DNA from: Ectopseudomonas mendocina
Lineage (GTDB): Bacteria; Pseudomonadota; Gammaproteobacteria; Pseudomonadales; Pseudomonadaceae
Length of the DNA stretch: 64,000 nucleotides
Reading direction: 5' to 3'
Assembly: GCF_016008875.1 (NCBI RefSeq)
Contig: NZ_JADTQG010000019.1
Location: 53,514 to 117,513, forward strand
Each line of letters begins with the position of its first letter. The first letter of the stretch is position 1. Below the pieces are notes generated by a model. It was not told the origin of the DNA. It made no database searches and was given only the letters and a program-made list of their open reading frames with translations. The position numbers and the translations under genes are program-made. Shown here one piece after another: positions 35,250 to 44,179 of this stretch.

Positions 35250-36689
35250 TTGAGTATTCCCTGCGACATGCTGGTCTTCGGTGGCACGGGCGATCTGGCC
35301 CTGCACAAGCTGCTGCCGGCGCTCTATCACCTGCACCGCGAAGGGCGCCTACACGCCGATGTGCGCATCCTCGCCCTGGCTCGCAGCAGCCATACCCGCG
35401 AGGCCTACCAGGCCCTTGCCGAGCGCCACTGCCGCGCCCAGGTCGCCCGTGCCGATTTCACCAACGAGGCCTGGGCCAGCTTCGCCGCACGCCTCGACTA
35501 CTTCTCCATGGACGCCGCGCAGAGCGCCGATTTCGGCCGCCTGGCCAAGCGCCTGGGGCGTGATGAACAGCGTGTGCGAGTCTACTACCTGGCCACCGCA
35601 CCGAGTCTGTTCGAAGACATCGCCGCGCACCTGGCCAACGCCGGCCTGGCCGGCCCGGCGGCGCGTATCGTGCTGGAAAAACCCATCGGCCACTCGCTGG
35701 AGTCGGCCCGGGCGATCAATGCCGCCATCGGCGCCGTATTCGACGAAGCACGGGTGTTTCGTATCGATCACTACCTGGGCAAGGAAACTGTGCAGAACCT
35801 CATGGCGCTGCGCTTCGCCAATGCCCTGTTCGAACCGGTATGGCGCGCCGGTCACATCGACCACGTGCAGATCAGCGTGTGCGAAACCCTCGGCGTGGAA
35901 AACCGCGGCGGCTACTACGACAAGGCCGGCGCCATGCGCGACATGATCCAGAACCACCTGCTGCAACTGCTCTGCCTGGTGGCCATGGAGGCGCCGGTAC
36001 GATTCGACGCCGAGGCAGTACGCAACGAGAAGGTGAAGATCCTCGAAGCACTCAAGCCTATCAGCGGCCTCGACGTGCAGGACAAGACCGTGCGCGGCCA
36101 GTACACCGCCGGCAAGATCGGCGGCCATGACGTGCCCGCCTACTACTTCGAGAAGAACGTCGACAACGACAGCGACACCGAAACCTTCGTCGCCGTGCAG
36201 GTGGAAATCGACAACTGGCGCTGGGCTGGCGTGCCGTTCTACCTACGCACCGGCAAACGTCTGGCGAAGAAGGCCTCGGAAATTCTTATCCAGTTCAAAC
36301 CGGTGCCGCACCGCCTGTTCAATGGCGGCGAAGCCAACCAGCTGCTGATCCGCCTGCAGCCGGAAGAGCGCATCAGCCTGCAACTGATGGCCAAGAATCC
36401 CGGCAAGGGCATGCGCCTGAAGCCGGTGGAGCTGGACCTCAACCTGGCCAACGCCTTCAACCAGCAGCGCCGCTGGGACGCCTACGAGCGCCTGCTGCTC
36501 GACGTGATCGACGGCGACTCGACGTTGTTCATGCGCCGCGATGAAGTCGAGGCCGCCTGGCAGTGGGTCGACCCGATCCTGCAGGGCTGGCACCAGCATT
36601 ATCAAAGCCCGCGCCCCTACCCGGCCGGCAGCGATGGGCCGGAGCAACTGCAGCACCTGCTGGAGCGGCACGGGAGGCACTGGGCCTGA
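35250..36689 (+). CDS. zwf: Glucose-6-phosphate 1-dehydrogenase
   Basis: A 479-residue G6PDH that oxidises glucose 6-phosphate to 6-phosphogluconolactone. The coenzyme loop is FGGTGDLALHKLLPALY and the substrate/catalytic motif is RIDHYLGKETVQN. The TTG start at 35250 has GGAG 8 nt upstream and gives the usual short lead (MSIPCDMLVFG). It is probably the second G6PDH isozyme (like PAO1 PA5439), because pgl and eda do not follow as they do in the main zwf-pgl-eda operon. A divergent RpiR regulator and its operator lie upstream. Confidence 0.94.
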   Translation: MSIPCDMLVFGGTGDLALHKLLPALYHLHREGRLHADVRILALARSSHTREAYQALAERHCRAQVARADFTNEAWASFAARLDYFSMDAAQSADFGRLAKRLGRDEQRVRVYYLATAPSLFEDIAAHLANAGLAGPAARIVLEKPIGHSLESARAINAAIGAVFDEARVFRIDHYLGKETVQNLMALRFANALFEPVWRAGHIDHVQISVCETLGVENRGGYYDKAGAMRDMIQNHLLQLLCLVAMEAPVRFDAEAVRNEKVKILEALKPISGLDVQDKTVRGQYTAGKIGGHDVPAYYFEKNVDNDSDTETFVAVQVEIDNWRWAGVPFYLRTGKRLAKKASEILIQFKPVPHRLFNGGEANQLLIRLQPEERISLQLMAKNPGKGMRLKPVELDLNLANAFNQQRRWDAYERLLLDVIDGDSTLFMRRDEVEAAWQWVDPILQGWHQHYQSPRPYPAGSDGPEQLQHLLERHGRHWA

Positions 36690-36716
36690 CGGCGCAAGGG
36701 GCTTTCTCGGCGCCGC

Positions 36717-36737
36717 CCCGGATTGCATCCGGGCTAC
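36717..36737. repeat. CCCGGATTGCATCCGGG palindrome between convergent genes
   Basis: A 17-bp near-palindromic hairpin followed by CTAC, between zwf and the convergent MFS gene. Other copies lie at 30496, 38121, 41296, 41336 and 60520. It probably works as a bidirectional terminator here. Confidence 0.7.
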
Positions 36738-36756
36738 AGGCTCGCGCCGGCGTCGC

Positions 36757-37998
36757 TCAGGCTGCTGATCGGCGCGCGTGCGCGAGCACCACAAGCAGCA
36801 CCAGCATTCCCAACACCCCTGCCCCGACGAACAAACCCTCGTACCCCAACGCCTTGGCCAGCACTCCACTGCTGGCGCCGACGAAGCCGGACAGCAGCAA
36901 CTGCGCCGAGGCCTGCAGGGTGAAGTCGGCGCCTTCGTGTTCGGGGCGGCACATGCGCATCATCGCGGCGAACAGGGCAACGGTGGACATGCCATCGGCT
37001 ATCTGCTCGAACAGGGTCACGACGTAGACCAACCCAGTGTTGGCGCCCTGCCCCACCAGCAACGCCAGGGAGGCGATGCCGAGGGCCTGCAGCGCGCCGA
37101 ACAGCATCAACGCCCGCAGCACGCCGATGCGCGCGTAGAGCAGACCGCCGAGCACGGCGCCGCCGATTCCGGCCAGGCTGCTGATCAGGGTTAGCTGGCC
37201 AAGCGCTCCGGTGCTCCAGCCCTGATCCACCAGCATCGGCTTGATCATCGGCGAGCCGAGCGAGTCGCCGAGCTTGAAGGTCAGCACCACCGCCAGCCAC
37301 AGGAGCATGCCGGGCTGCGCCAGCAGGCCGCGGTAGTGATCGAGCAACAGGCGCGGGCCAAGGGCGCGCTCCGCCAGAGCAGGCTGAAAGGGCAGGACAC
37401 GGCGCTCGGGGAACAACCAGATCGGCACAGTCATCAGCAGGATCAGGCCGGCCACCAGCCCCACCGACAGATTCCAGCCCAGCGGGTCGATCACCAGCAG
37501 CAGTCCGCTGCCGCTGACGATCATGCCGACCTTGTAGCCACCGACCTGCAGGCTGTTGCCCAGGCCGCGCCAGCGTTCGGGCAGCAGGCGTACGGTTAGG
37601 CCATCGGTGGCCACGTCCTGGGTCGAGGCCAGCAGGTTGATCAACAGCAGCAGGCCGAGCAAAAGCCAGAGGCCGGAGCCGAACAGCGTCTGCGGAGCGA
37701 GCAGCGCCAGTGCGGCGACACAGACGATCACGCCCGTCTGCAGCGGCAGAATCCAGCCACGGTGGTGGCCCAGTCGAGGCGAGGCCAGGCGGTCGATCCA
37801 GGGCGCCCAGCACACCTTGAGCAGCCAGGGCAGCGCCAGCAGCTTGAGCAAACCGATCAGTGCCAGGTCAACGTCGTGTTGGCGCAGCAGTACCGGTAGC
37901 GAGTGGGCGATCAGCCCGGACGGCAGGCCTTGCGCGCAATAGAGCGAGGCCAAAAGCACCAGCGTGGCGTTGGACGGACGAGGTGCGGTTGGCGACAT
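36757..37998 (-). CDS. MFS transporter (RhtX/FptX-AmpG-like)
   Basis: A 413-residue major-facilitator protein with twelve predicted transmembrane segments. The N-terminal CAQGLPSGLIAHSLPVLLRQ, LPWLLKVCWAPWIDRL and RGWILPLQT resemble RhtX/FptX siderophore importers and the AmpG muropeptide permease, which are related. LASTQDVATDGL is the conserved loop motif of this branch. No siderophore or peptidoglycan gene adjoins it, so the substrate is open. I use the ATG at 37998; a TTG 18 bp upstream is an alternative. It is convergent with zwf. Confidence 0.85.
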   Translation of the reverse strand: MSPTAPRPSNATLVLLASLYCAQGLPSGLIAHSLPVLLRQHDVDLALIGLLKLLALPWLLKVCWAPWIDRLASPRLGHHRGWILPLQTGVIVCVAALALLAPQTLFGSGLWLLLGLLLLINLLASTQDVATDGLTVRLLPERWRGLGNSLQVGGYKVGMIVSGSGLLLVIDPLGWNLSVGLVAGLILLMTVPIWLFPERRVLPFQPALAERALGPRLLLDHYRGLLAQPGMLLWLAVVLTFKLGDSLGSPMIKPMLVDQGWSTGALGQLTLISSLAGIGGAVLGGLLYARIGVLRALMLFGALQALGIASLALLVGQGANTGLVYVVTLFEQIADGMSTVALFAAMMRMCRPEHEGADFTLQASAQLLLSGFVGASSGVLAKALGYEGLFVGAGVLGMLVLLVVLAHARRSAA

Positions 37999-38084
37999 GG
38001 CGGGCGCTCGCGGCAAAAGCGCAAGCCTAGTGGTTTGCGCCAGCCAGCGGCAATGTGAAGGTGGTTACAGTTCGTAGCTCGGTT

Positions 38085-38173
38085 CGTCGCGGCTGAAGCC
38101 CCTCCCACAACAGCCAACCCGTAGCCTGGATGCAATCCGGGGCACTTCAATCGCGAATGAATTCGCTCCTACA
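38085..38173. repeat. Mixed REP-like and CCCGGATTGCATCCGGG units
   Basis: In the 190-bp gap between the MFS gene and znuA lie a REP-like unit TCGCGGCTGAAGCCCCTCCC (38086-38105), a variant GTAGCCTGGATGCAATCCGG hairpin (38121-38140) and a different REP-like half ATCGCGAATGAATTCGCTCC (38150-38169). Confidence 0.75.
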
Positions 38174-38206
38174 CAGGGTCTGCCGCTGGACTCTCCAATG
38201 CGTCCC

Positions 38207-39157
38207 CTACAAGCTATTCAGGCACTCGCTCAGGCCACCGGCCAGGTTCTCCAGCAGGCGCTCGTAACCGCTGGCGTCGACCGGCAGGGTGCCGCCCAGA
38301 GCATCCAGCTCCGCCAGCTTGACCGGCAGGCCCGCGGTGAGGGTTTCCGCCAGGCGCGGGCGCAGCGGCGGTTCGCTGAAAACACAGCTCGGGCCGGTCT
38401 GCTGCAGGCGCTCGCGCATGGCAGCGACATGCCGCGCACCGGGCTGGACTTCGGTCAGCACGCTGAACACGCCGGCGTGTTTGAGGCCATAGGCAGCCTC
38501 GAAATAGTCGAAGGCCTCGTGGAAAACGAAGTACGGCTTGCCTTGAAGTTCGGCCAATTGCGGGCGGATACGGCCATCGAGGGCGTCCAGGCGCGCTTCG
38601 AAGGCTTGCAGATTGGTGGCGTAGCGCTCGGCATTGGCCGCATCCAGCTTGGCCAGGTCCGCGGCCATGCGCGCGGCGATCACCTTGGCGTTGTCCGCGG
38701 CCAGCCACAAATGAGCATCCAGACTGCCCGGACGATGGTCGTGATCGTGTCCCAGGTCGTCACCGGCATGGGCGTGCTCGTGATCATGATCGTCGTGTTG
38801 GTGGTCGTGGTCATGCTCGCCATGGCTGTCGCCAAAGTGACGCAGGGTCATGCCGGGCAGATCCTGCACGGCCACCTGCGGCTTGTCGCGGCTGCCGAGC
38901 ACGCGGGGCAGGAAGGCTTCCATGTCCGGGCCGATCCAGTACAGCAAGTCGGCCTCCCGCACTCGCCGTACGTCGGACGGACGCAGCGCATAGTGGTGCG
39001 GCGAGGCGCCCGGCGGCAGCAGCACTTCGGGCTCGCCAACACCGTCCTGTACCGCCGCGGCGATCAATTGCAGCGGTTTGATACTGGTCAGGACACGCAC
39101 CTCGGCCTGGGCGCTGGCGCCGAAAAGAAGGGTAAAGAGACAGAAAAGACGCAACAC
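38207..39157 (-). CDS. znuA: Zinc ABC transporter periplasmic binding protein
   Basis: A 316-residue cluster-9 metal-binding protein with a signal peptide (MLRLFCLFTLLFGASAQA). The zinc-site histidines are expected in SPHHYALRPSD (H54/H55), DAHLW (H149) and FHEAFDYF. Between the first and second ligand is a flexible histidine- and aspartate-rich loop at residues 112-141 with twelve histidines, typical of zinc-specific ZnuA. It feeds ZnuB/ZnuC. It is divergent from zur-znuC-znuB across 66 bp holding a candidate Zur box. The order corresponds to PAO1 PA5498-PA5501. Confidence 0.95.
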   Translation of the reverse strand: MLRLFCLFTLLFGASAQAEVRVLTSIKPLQLIAAAVQDGVGEPEVLLPPGASPHHYALRPSDVRRVREADLLYWIGPDMEAFLPRVLGSRDKPQVAVQDLPGMTLRHFGDSHGEHDHDHQHDDHDHEHAHAGDDLGHDHDHRPGSLDAHLWLAADNAKVIAARMAADLAKLDAANAERYATNLQAFEARLDALDGRIRPQLAELQGKPYFVFHEAFDYFEAAYGLKHAGVFSVLTEVQPGARHVAAMRERLQQTGPSCVFSEPPLRPRLAETLTAGLPVKLAELDALGGTLPVDASGYERLLENLAGGLSECLNSL

Positions 39158-39184
39158 GGGGCATACTCGGATGGAATTGAATGG

Positions 39185-39197
39185 GTAATATAATAAC
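39185..39197. promoter_or_regulatory. Candidate Zur box
   Basis: GTAATATAATAAC in the znuA/zur divergent region has dyad symmetry at eight of thirteen positions and resembles the AT-rich Zur operator core (GTTATAATATAAC type). It could repress both directions when zinc is plentiful. Confidence 0.6.
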
Positions 39198-39223
39198 GTC
39201 TCTTACCAGCGACGTCCTTGCCC

Positions 39224-39709
39224 ATGACCGACACGCCTCTGGCTTCACGCCCACACGACCATTCCCGCTGCGTCAGCCATGCGCTGGCTGAAGCCGAAGC
39301 CATCTGCGCTCGCCAGGGCCTGCGCCTGACCGCCCTGCGCAAACGTGTGCTGGAGTTGGTCTGGGCCAGCCACAAACCGCTCGGCGCCTACGATATTCTC
39401 GGCGTACTGAGTGATGAAGATGGCCGCCGTGCGGCGCCGCCCACGGTCTACCGCGCGCTGGACTTTCTCCTGGAAAACGGCCTGGTGCACCGCATCGCCT
39501 CACTCAACGCCTTCGTCGGCTGCAGCCATCCGGAGCACGCGCATCAGGGCCAGTTCCTGATCTGCCGGGCCTGCCATGCGGCGACCGAACTGGAGCAGCC
39601 CGCCATCAGCCAGGCCATCGTCGACGGCGCAGCCGGCGTCGGTTTCGCCGTGGAAAGCCAGACCGTGGAAGTCGTCGGCCTGTGCGCAGGCTGCAAGGGC
39701 GCGGCATGA
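39224..39709 (+). CDS. zur: Zinc uptake regulator (Fur family)
   Basis: A 161-residue Fur-family repressor. The winged helix is LRLTALRKRVLELVWASHKPLGAYDIL, the recognition segment is PPTVYRALDFLLENGLVHRI, and the structural zinc cysteines lie in ICRACH and LCAGCKG. The histidine-rich hinge CSHPEHAHQGQF holds regulatory metal ligands. Gene context (znuA divergent, znuC overlapping) identifies it as Zur (Np20) and not Fur. Its stop overlaps the znuC start by four bases. Confidence 0.95.
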   Translation: MTDTPLASRPHDHSRCVSHALAEAEAICARQGLRLTALRKRVLELVWASHKPLGAYDILGVLSDEDGRRAAPPTVYRALDFLLENGLVHRIASLNAFVGCSHPEHAHQGQFLICRACHAATELEQPAISQAIVDGAAGVGFAVESQTVEVVGLCAGCKGAA

Positions 39710-40494
39710 GCGAAGCGCTGATCCGCCTCGACGGCGTCGCTGTCAGCTTCAACGGCCAGCCAGTGCTGGACGACGTGCAGCTCAGCGTACAACCCGGCGA
39801 GATCGTCACCCTGATCGGCCCCAACGGCGCCGGCAAGACCACCCTGGTGCGGGTGGTGCTCGGCCTGCTGCAGCCTGAGCGTGGCAGCGTGCGCCGCACG
39901 CCGCGTCTGCGCATCGGCTACATGCCGCAGAAACTGCATGTCGACGCCACCCTGCCGCTGTCGGTGCTGCGCTTTTTGCGCCTGGTGCCAGGCGTGGATC
40001 GCAAGCGCGCGCTGGCGGCACTGGCCGAAGTCGGTGCCGAGCAGGTGATCGACAGCCCGCTGCAGAGCATTTCCGGGGGCGAGATGCAGCGCGTGCTGCT
40101 GGCCCGCGCCCTGCTGCGCGAGCCGCAACTGCTGGTGCTCGACGAGCCGGTGCAGGGCGTCGATGTCGCCGGCCAGGCCGAGTTGTACCGGCTGATCTCG
40201 CGGCTGCGCGAGCGTCATGGCTGCGGCGTGCTGATGGTCTCGCACGACCTGCACCTGGTGATGAGCGCCACTGATCAGGTGGTCTGCCTCAACCGCCACG
40301 TATGCTGTTCCGGCCACCCGGAGCAGGTCAGCTTCGATCCCGCCTTCATCGAGCTGTTCGGCCAGGACGCCAAGAGCCTGGCCGTCTATCACCACCACCA
40401 CGACCATGCTCACGACCTGCATGGCGGCGTGGTCAAGCCCGGCCTGACCATTCACGGCCCGGCTCACGTTCACGGCCCGGACTGCAAACACTGA
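39706..40494 (+). CDS. znuC: Zinc ABC transporter ATPase
   Basis: A 262-residue ABC ATPase with Walker A GPNGAGKTT, signature ISGGEMQRVLLARAL and Walker B LLVLDEPVQGVD. The C-terminus is histidine-rich (YHHHHDHAHDLHGG, then HGPAHVHGPDCKH), a feature of ZnuC that may sense or buffer zinc. The ATG overlaps the zur stop (ATGA). The stop overlaps the znuB start by one base. It is translationally coupled on both sides. Confidence 0.95.
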   Translation: MSEALIRLDGVAVSFNGQPVLDDVQLSVQPGEIVTLIGPNGAGKTTLVRVVLGLLQPERGSVRRTPRLRIGYMPQKLHVDATLPLSVLRFLRLVPGVDRKRALAALAEVGAEQVIDSPLQSISGGEMQRVLLARALLREPQLLVLDEPVQGVDVAGQAELYRLISRLRERHGCGVLMVSHDLHLVMSATDQVVCLNRHVCCSGHPEQVSFDPAFIELFGQDAKSLAVYHHHHDHAHDLHGGVVKPGLTIHGPAHVHGPDCKH

Positions 40495-41282
40495 TGCCCG
40501 ACTTCCTTCTCAACGCCCTGCTCGCCGGCCTGGCGCTGGCCCTGGTGGCCGGCCCGCTTGGCTCCTTCGTGGTGTGGCGACGCATGGCCTATTTCGGCGA
40601 CACCCTGTCCCACGCCGCCCTGCTCGGCGTGGCGCTGGGCCTGCTGCTCGACGTCAGCCCGACCCTCACTGTCACCGTCGGCTGCGTGCTGCTCGCCGTG
40701 CTGCTGGTGACCCTGCAACAGCGCCAGCCGCTGGCCTCCGACACCTTGCTGGGCATCCTCGCCCACAGCACCCTGTCGCTGGGCCTGGTGGCGCTGAGCT
40801 TCATGCATGACGTGCGCATCGACCTGATGAGCTATCTGTTCGGCGACCTGCTCGCCGTCAGCCCCACCGATCTGGCCTGGATCATCGGCGGTAGCACGCT
40901 GGTGCTGGCGCTGCTGGCCTGGCTGTGGCGACCGCTGCTGGCGATCACCGTGCACGAGGAACTGGCGCGGGTCGAAGGTCTGCCGGTGGCGGCGATCCGC
41001 CTGGCGCTGATGCTGCTGATCGCCGTGGTGATCGCCGTGGCGATGAAGATCGTCGGCGTACTGCTGATCACCTCCCTGCTGATCATCCCCGCGGCGGCCG
41101 CCCAGCGTCACGCGCGCACGCCGGAGCAGATGGCCGTGGGCGCCAGCCTGCTCGGGCTGCTGGCGGTGTGCTGCGGCCTGGCGCTGTCCTGGTATCAGGA
41201 CACGCCGGCCGGGCCGTCCATCGTGGTCAGCGCCGCGGCGCTGTTCCTGGCCAGCTTCGCATTGCCCAGACGCAGCGCCTGA
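40494..41282 (+). CDS. znuB: Zinc ABC transporter permease
   Basis: A 262-residue ABC-3 family inner-membrane permease with seven to eight hydrophobic segments. Typical blocks are WRRMAYFGDTLSHAALLGVALG near the N-terminus, SYLFGDLLAVSPTDL in the middle and MKIVGVLLITSLLIIPAAAAQ near the C-terminus. It forms the membrane channel of ZnuABC. It is the last gene of the zur-znuC-znuB operon; palindromic repeats follow. Confidence 0.95.
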   Translation: MPDFLLNALLAGLALALVAGPLGSFVVWRRMAYFGDTLSHAALLGVALGLLLDVSPTLTVTVGCVLLAVLLVTLQQRQPLASDTLLGILAHSTLSLGLVALSFMHDVRIDLMSYLFGDLLAVSPTDLAWIIGGSTLVLALLAWLWRPLLAITVHEELARVEGLPVAAIRLALMLLIAVVIAVAMKIVGVLLITSLLIIPAAAAQRHARTPEQMAVGASLLGLLAVCCGLALSWYQDTPAGPSIVVSAAALFLASFALPRRSA

Positions 41283-41295
41283 TGGCGCGCTCTGC

Positions 41296-41357
41296 GTAGC
41301 CCGGATGCAATCCGGGAATGCTCCAGCACGTTTTCCCCGGATTGCATCCGGGCTACG
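41296..41357. repeat. Inverted pair of CCCGGATTGCATCCGGG hairpins
   Basis: GTAGCCCGGATGCAATCCGG (41296-41315) and its inverse complement at 41336-41357 face each other across 20 nt, after znuB. Each is itself palindromic, so the pair can fold as two hairpins or one long stem. It probably terminates the zinc operon. Confidence 0.8.
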
Positions 41358-41435
41358 GCGCTAGCGATCGAGGTGAAATCAGTGCCGCAAGCCTGTATGA
41401 TTGCGCGTTTTTTGCACAATTCGAGACGCGTAGTC

Positions 41436-42260
41436 ATGAAGTCGTTCGCTTTTCGCGGTCTTCCTCTTTTGCTGGTTCTGCTGCTGATCGGTTGCCAGAG
41501 CAGCCAGCAGCAGAGTCTCCCGCCGGTCGATGATCTGGTCCTCGCCTTCCGCCAGCTCGACCTGAGCCTGGCCGAGGAGCGTCTCGACGATGCGCGTAGC
41601 CAGCTCGGCGCGCTGCAGCAGCGCGCCAGCCGCGACACACGCCTGGAGCAATACCAGCGCCAGTTGGCGGAGGCCTATATGGAGCAAGGCCAGGAAGCGC
41701 TGCAGCAGGGCGATCTGGACCGCGCCGCACAAGCGCTGGGCCAGGCTCGCAGCCTGATGCCGCAGGCGCCGTCATTGAGTCACGACCTCAACCAGGCCAT
41801 CGATAGCGCCCGCGCCGCACGCCAGGCTGCAGCCGAACAGCAGGCACGCGAAGCTGCCGCCAAACTCGACGCCGAGCGCCAGGAGCAACTGCGCCAGCAG
41901 CGCCTGGCCAGAGCATCCGTCGCAACGGCGCCTGCGAGCGAGCCGGCACCCGAGGCCGAGAGCACGCCTACCGCCCGACTGATCGATCCGAGCGCGGCCA
42001 CCAGTTCGGTGGCGTTGCCTATGCTGGACAGCCAGGACAACCAGCAATTGCGCCGCCTGCTCGACAGCGTGGCAGCGGACGTCGTGACCTTTCGCTGCGC
42101 CGTGCGCATCGAAGTACGCGAGGCCAAGGACTATCCCTGGGTCGCGGCACTGCTCTCGGCTCGTATCAAGAAGCTCGACCCGAGCTTCCGTCCGCAGCTA
42201 AGCCAGAAGATCGCGCCGCAACAGGTACCGCGCCTGCTGTTGAGCCCGCAGCGTCAGTGA
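41436..42260 (+). CDS. Hypothetical lipoprotein with helical repeats (PA5502-like)
   Basis: A 274-residue protein with a lipoprotein signal and the lipobox cysteine at residue 20 (LLIGCQSS). Residues about 30-110 look like TPR-type helical hairpins (LEQYQRQLAEAYMEQGQEAL, then GDLDRAAQALGQARSLMP). Residues 115-160 form an alanine/glutamine-rich coiled coil, then a proline-rich linker. The C-terminal domain has DVVTFRCAVRIEVREAKDY. It sits between the zinc and methionine transport genes, as PA5502 does in PAO1. Its function is unknown. Confidence 0.78.
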   Translation: MKSFAFRGLPLLLVLLLIGCQSSQQQSLPPVDDLVLAFRQLDLSLAEERLDDARSQLGALQQRASRDTRLEQYQRQLAEAYMEQGQEALQQGDLDRAAQALGQARSLMPQAPSLSHDLNQAIDSARAARQAAAEQQAREAAAKLDAERQEQLRQQRLARASVATAPASEPAPEAESTPTARLIDPSAATSSVALPMLDSQDNQQLRRLLDSVAADVVTFRCAVRIEVREAKDYPWVAALLSARIKKLDPSFRPQLSQKIAPQQVPRLLLSPQRQ

Positions 42261-42442
42261 AACAGGCGTTGAGACCGCCGCTGATCGTTAATTCCGATTT
42301 GTAATAACCATAGGCCAACAAAGATTTTCTCGGCCTAAACACCGCCGGGTAGACTAGCGCCCTTTTGCGCCCACCCGGCGCCCGATGGCCGGCCCCTTCC
42401 ACCTTGAGGCTCGCCCTTGAACACACCCAAAAGGTCGTTCGC

Positions 42443-43450
42443 GTGATCCAGTTTCAATCCGTCCACAAGGCCTACCGCGTCGCGGGCCGCGAGATTCCGG
42501 CGCTGCAGCCCACCACGCTGCAGATCGGCAGCGGCCAGGTGTTTGGCATCATCGGCCACTCCGGCGCCGGCAAGAGCACCCTGCTGCGCCTGATCAACCG
42601 CCTGGAAGAACCCTCCGGCGGGCGCATCGAGATCGACGGCGTCGACGTCACCGCCCTCGATGCCAATGGCCTGCGCCGCTTCCGCCAACAGGTCGGGATG
42701 ATCTTCCAGCACTTCAACCTGCTGTCGTCGAAGACCGTCGCCGACAACATCGCCATGCCGCTGCGCCTGGCTGGCGAACTGAGCCGCGCCGAGATCGACG
42801 CCCGCGTCGACGAGCTGCTGGCCCGCGTCGGCCTGCAGGATCACGCCAACAAATACCCCGCGCAGCTCTCCGGCGGGCAGAAACAGCGTGTCGGCATCGC
42901 CCGTGCGCTGAGCACACGGCCGAAGATCCTGCTGTGCGACGAAGCCACCAGCGCCCTCGACCCGCAGACCACCACCGCCGTGCTGCAGCTGCTGGCCGAG
43001 ATCAACCGCGAGCTGGGCCTGACCACCGTGCTGATCACCCACGAGATGGATGTGATCCGCCGCGTCTGCGACCGCGTGGCGGTGATGGACGCTGGCGTGA
43101 TCGTCGAGGAAGGTCCGGTGGCCGAGGTGTTCCTGCACCCGCAGCACCCGACCACGCGGCGCTTCGTGCAGGAGTCCGAGCACGTCGATGAAGCTGAGCA
43201 ACACGACGACTTCGCCCACGTTTCGGGACGCATCCTGCGCCTGACCTTCCAGGGCGAAGCCACCTATGCACCGCTGCTGGGCACTGTCGCCCGCGAGACC
43301 GGGGTGGACTACAGCATCCTTGCCGGGCGCATCGACCGCATCAAGGACACCCCCTACGGCCAGCTCACCCTGGCCCTCACCGGTGGCGACATCGACGCCG
43401 CGCTGGCGCGCTTCGAAGCCGCCGACGTGCATCTGGAGGTACTGCGCTGA
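42443..43450 (+). CDS. metN: Methionine ABC transporter ATPase
   Basis: A 335-residue ATPase of the MetN/MUT family with Walker A GHSGAGKST, signature LSGGQKQRVGIARAL, Walker B ILLCDEATSALD and a C-terminal ACT-like NIL domain (about residues 255-335). The NIL domain binds methionine and gives transinhibition in E. coli MetN. The GTG start at 42443 is preceded by AAGG, and the resulting MIQFQSVHKAYRV lead fits the family. The stop overlaps metI by one base. No S-box, MetJ box or SAM riboswitch was recognisable in the 182-bp upstream region. Confidence 0.94.
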   Translation: MIQFQSVHKAYRVAGREIPALQPTTLQIGSGQVFGIIGHSGAGKSTLLRLINRLEEPSGGRIEIDGVDVTALDANGLRRFRQQVGMIFQHFNLLSSKTVADNIAMPLRLAGELSRAEIDARVDELLARVGLQDHANKYPAQLSGGQKQRVGIARALSTRPKILLCDEATSALDPQTTTAVLQLLAEINRELGLTTVLITHEMDVIRRVCDRVAVMDAGVIVEEGPVAEVFLHPQHPTTRRFVQESEHVDEAEQHDDFAHVSGRILRLTFQGEATYAPLLGTVARETGVDYSILAGRIDRIKDTPYGQLTLALTGGDIDAALARFEAADVHLEVLR

Positions 43451-44118
43451 TGCTCGAACAACTGCTGCCCAACGTTTTCTGGCCGGAAATCTGGCAGGCC
43501 AGCCTCGATACGCTAAACATGCTGCTCGGCTCGATGTTGTTCACCGTGCTGCTCGGCCTGCCGCTCGGCGTGCTGCTGTTCCTCACCGGTCCGCGCCAGT
43601 TGTTCGAGCAGAAGGCCCTGTACGGTGCGCTGTCGCTGGTGGTGAACATCCTGCGCTCGGTGCCCTTCGTCATTCTCTTGATCCTGATGATCCCCTTCAC
43701 CGAGCTGCTGGTCGGCACCTCGCTGGGCGTCGCGGGCGCCATTCCGCCGCTGGTGGTGGGCGCCACGCCATTCTTCGCGCGCCTGGTGGAAACCGCCCTG
43801 CGTGAAGTGGAGCGCGGCATCATCGAGGCGACCCAGGCGATGGGCGCCAGCACCTGGCAGATCATCACCCGCGCGCTGCTGCCCGAGGCACTGCCCGGTC
43901 TGCTCGCGGCCACTACCGTCACTGCGATTACCCTGGTCTCCTACACCGCCATGAGCGGCCTGATCGGCGGCGGCGGCCTCGGCGATCTGGCCGTACGCTA
44001 TGGCTACCAACGCTACCAGCCGGACGTGATGGCCGTGACCGTGATTCTGCTGCTGATCCTGGTGCAGGTGCTGCAGATGGTCGGTGATCGGCTGGTCGTA
44101 CATTTTTCCCGCAAATGA
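43450..44118 (+). CDS. metI: Methionine ABC transporter permease
   Basis: A 222-residue inner-membrane permease with five transmembrane segments and the EAA-type loop EVERGIIEATQAMGASTWQI. Its C-terminal GGGGLGDLAVRYGYQRY is a hallmark of MetI proteins. It pairs with MetN and MetQ. It is translationally coupled to metN through a one-base overlap (TGATG). Confidence 0.95.
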   Translation: MLEQLLPNVFWPEIWQASLDTLNMLLGSMLFTVLLGLPLGVLLFLTGPRQLFEQKALYGALSLVVNILRSVPFVILLILMIPFTELLVGTSLGVAGAIPPLVVGATPFFARLVETALREVERGIIEATQAMGASTWQIITRALLPEALPGLLAATTVTAITLVSYTAMSGLIGGGGLGDLAVRYGYQRYQPDVMAVTVILLLILVQVLQMVGDRLVVHFSRK

Positions 44119-44179
44119 TGAAAAGCGGCGACTCGCCACCCGCGAGACCCGCACCAACCTTCCCAAAAGGAACCTTGAA

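Noticed and set aside
42261..42442. SAM riboswitch or MetJ box before metN
   Set aside because: No recognisable SAM-riboswitch core or AGACGTCT repeats are visible in this gap.
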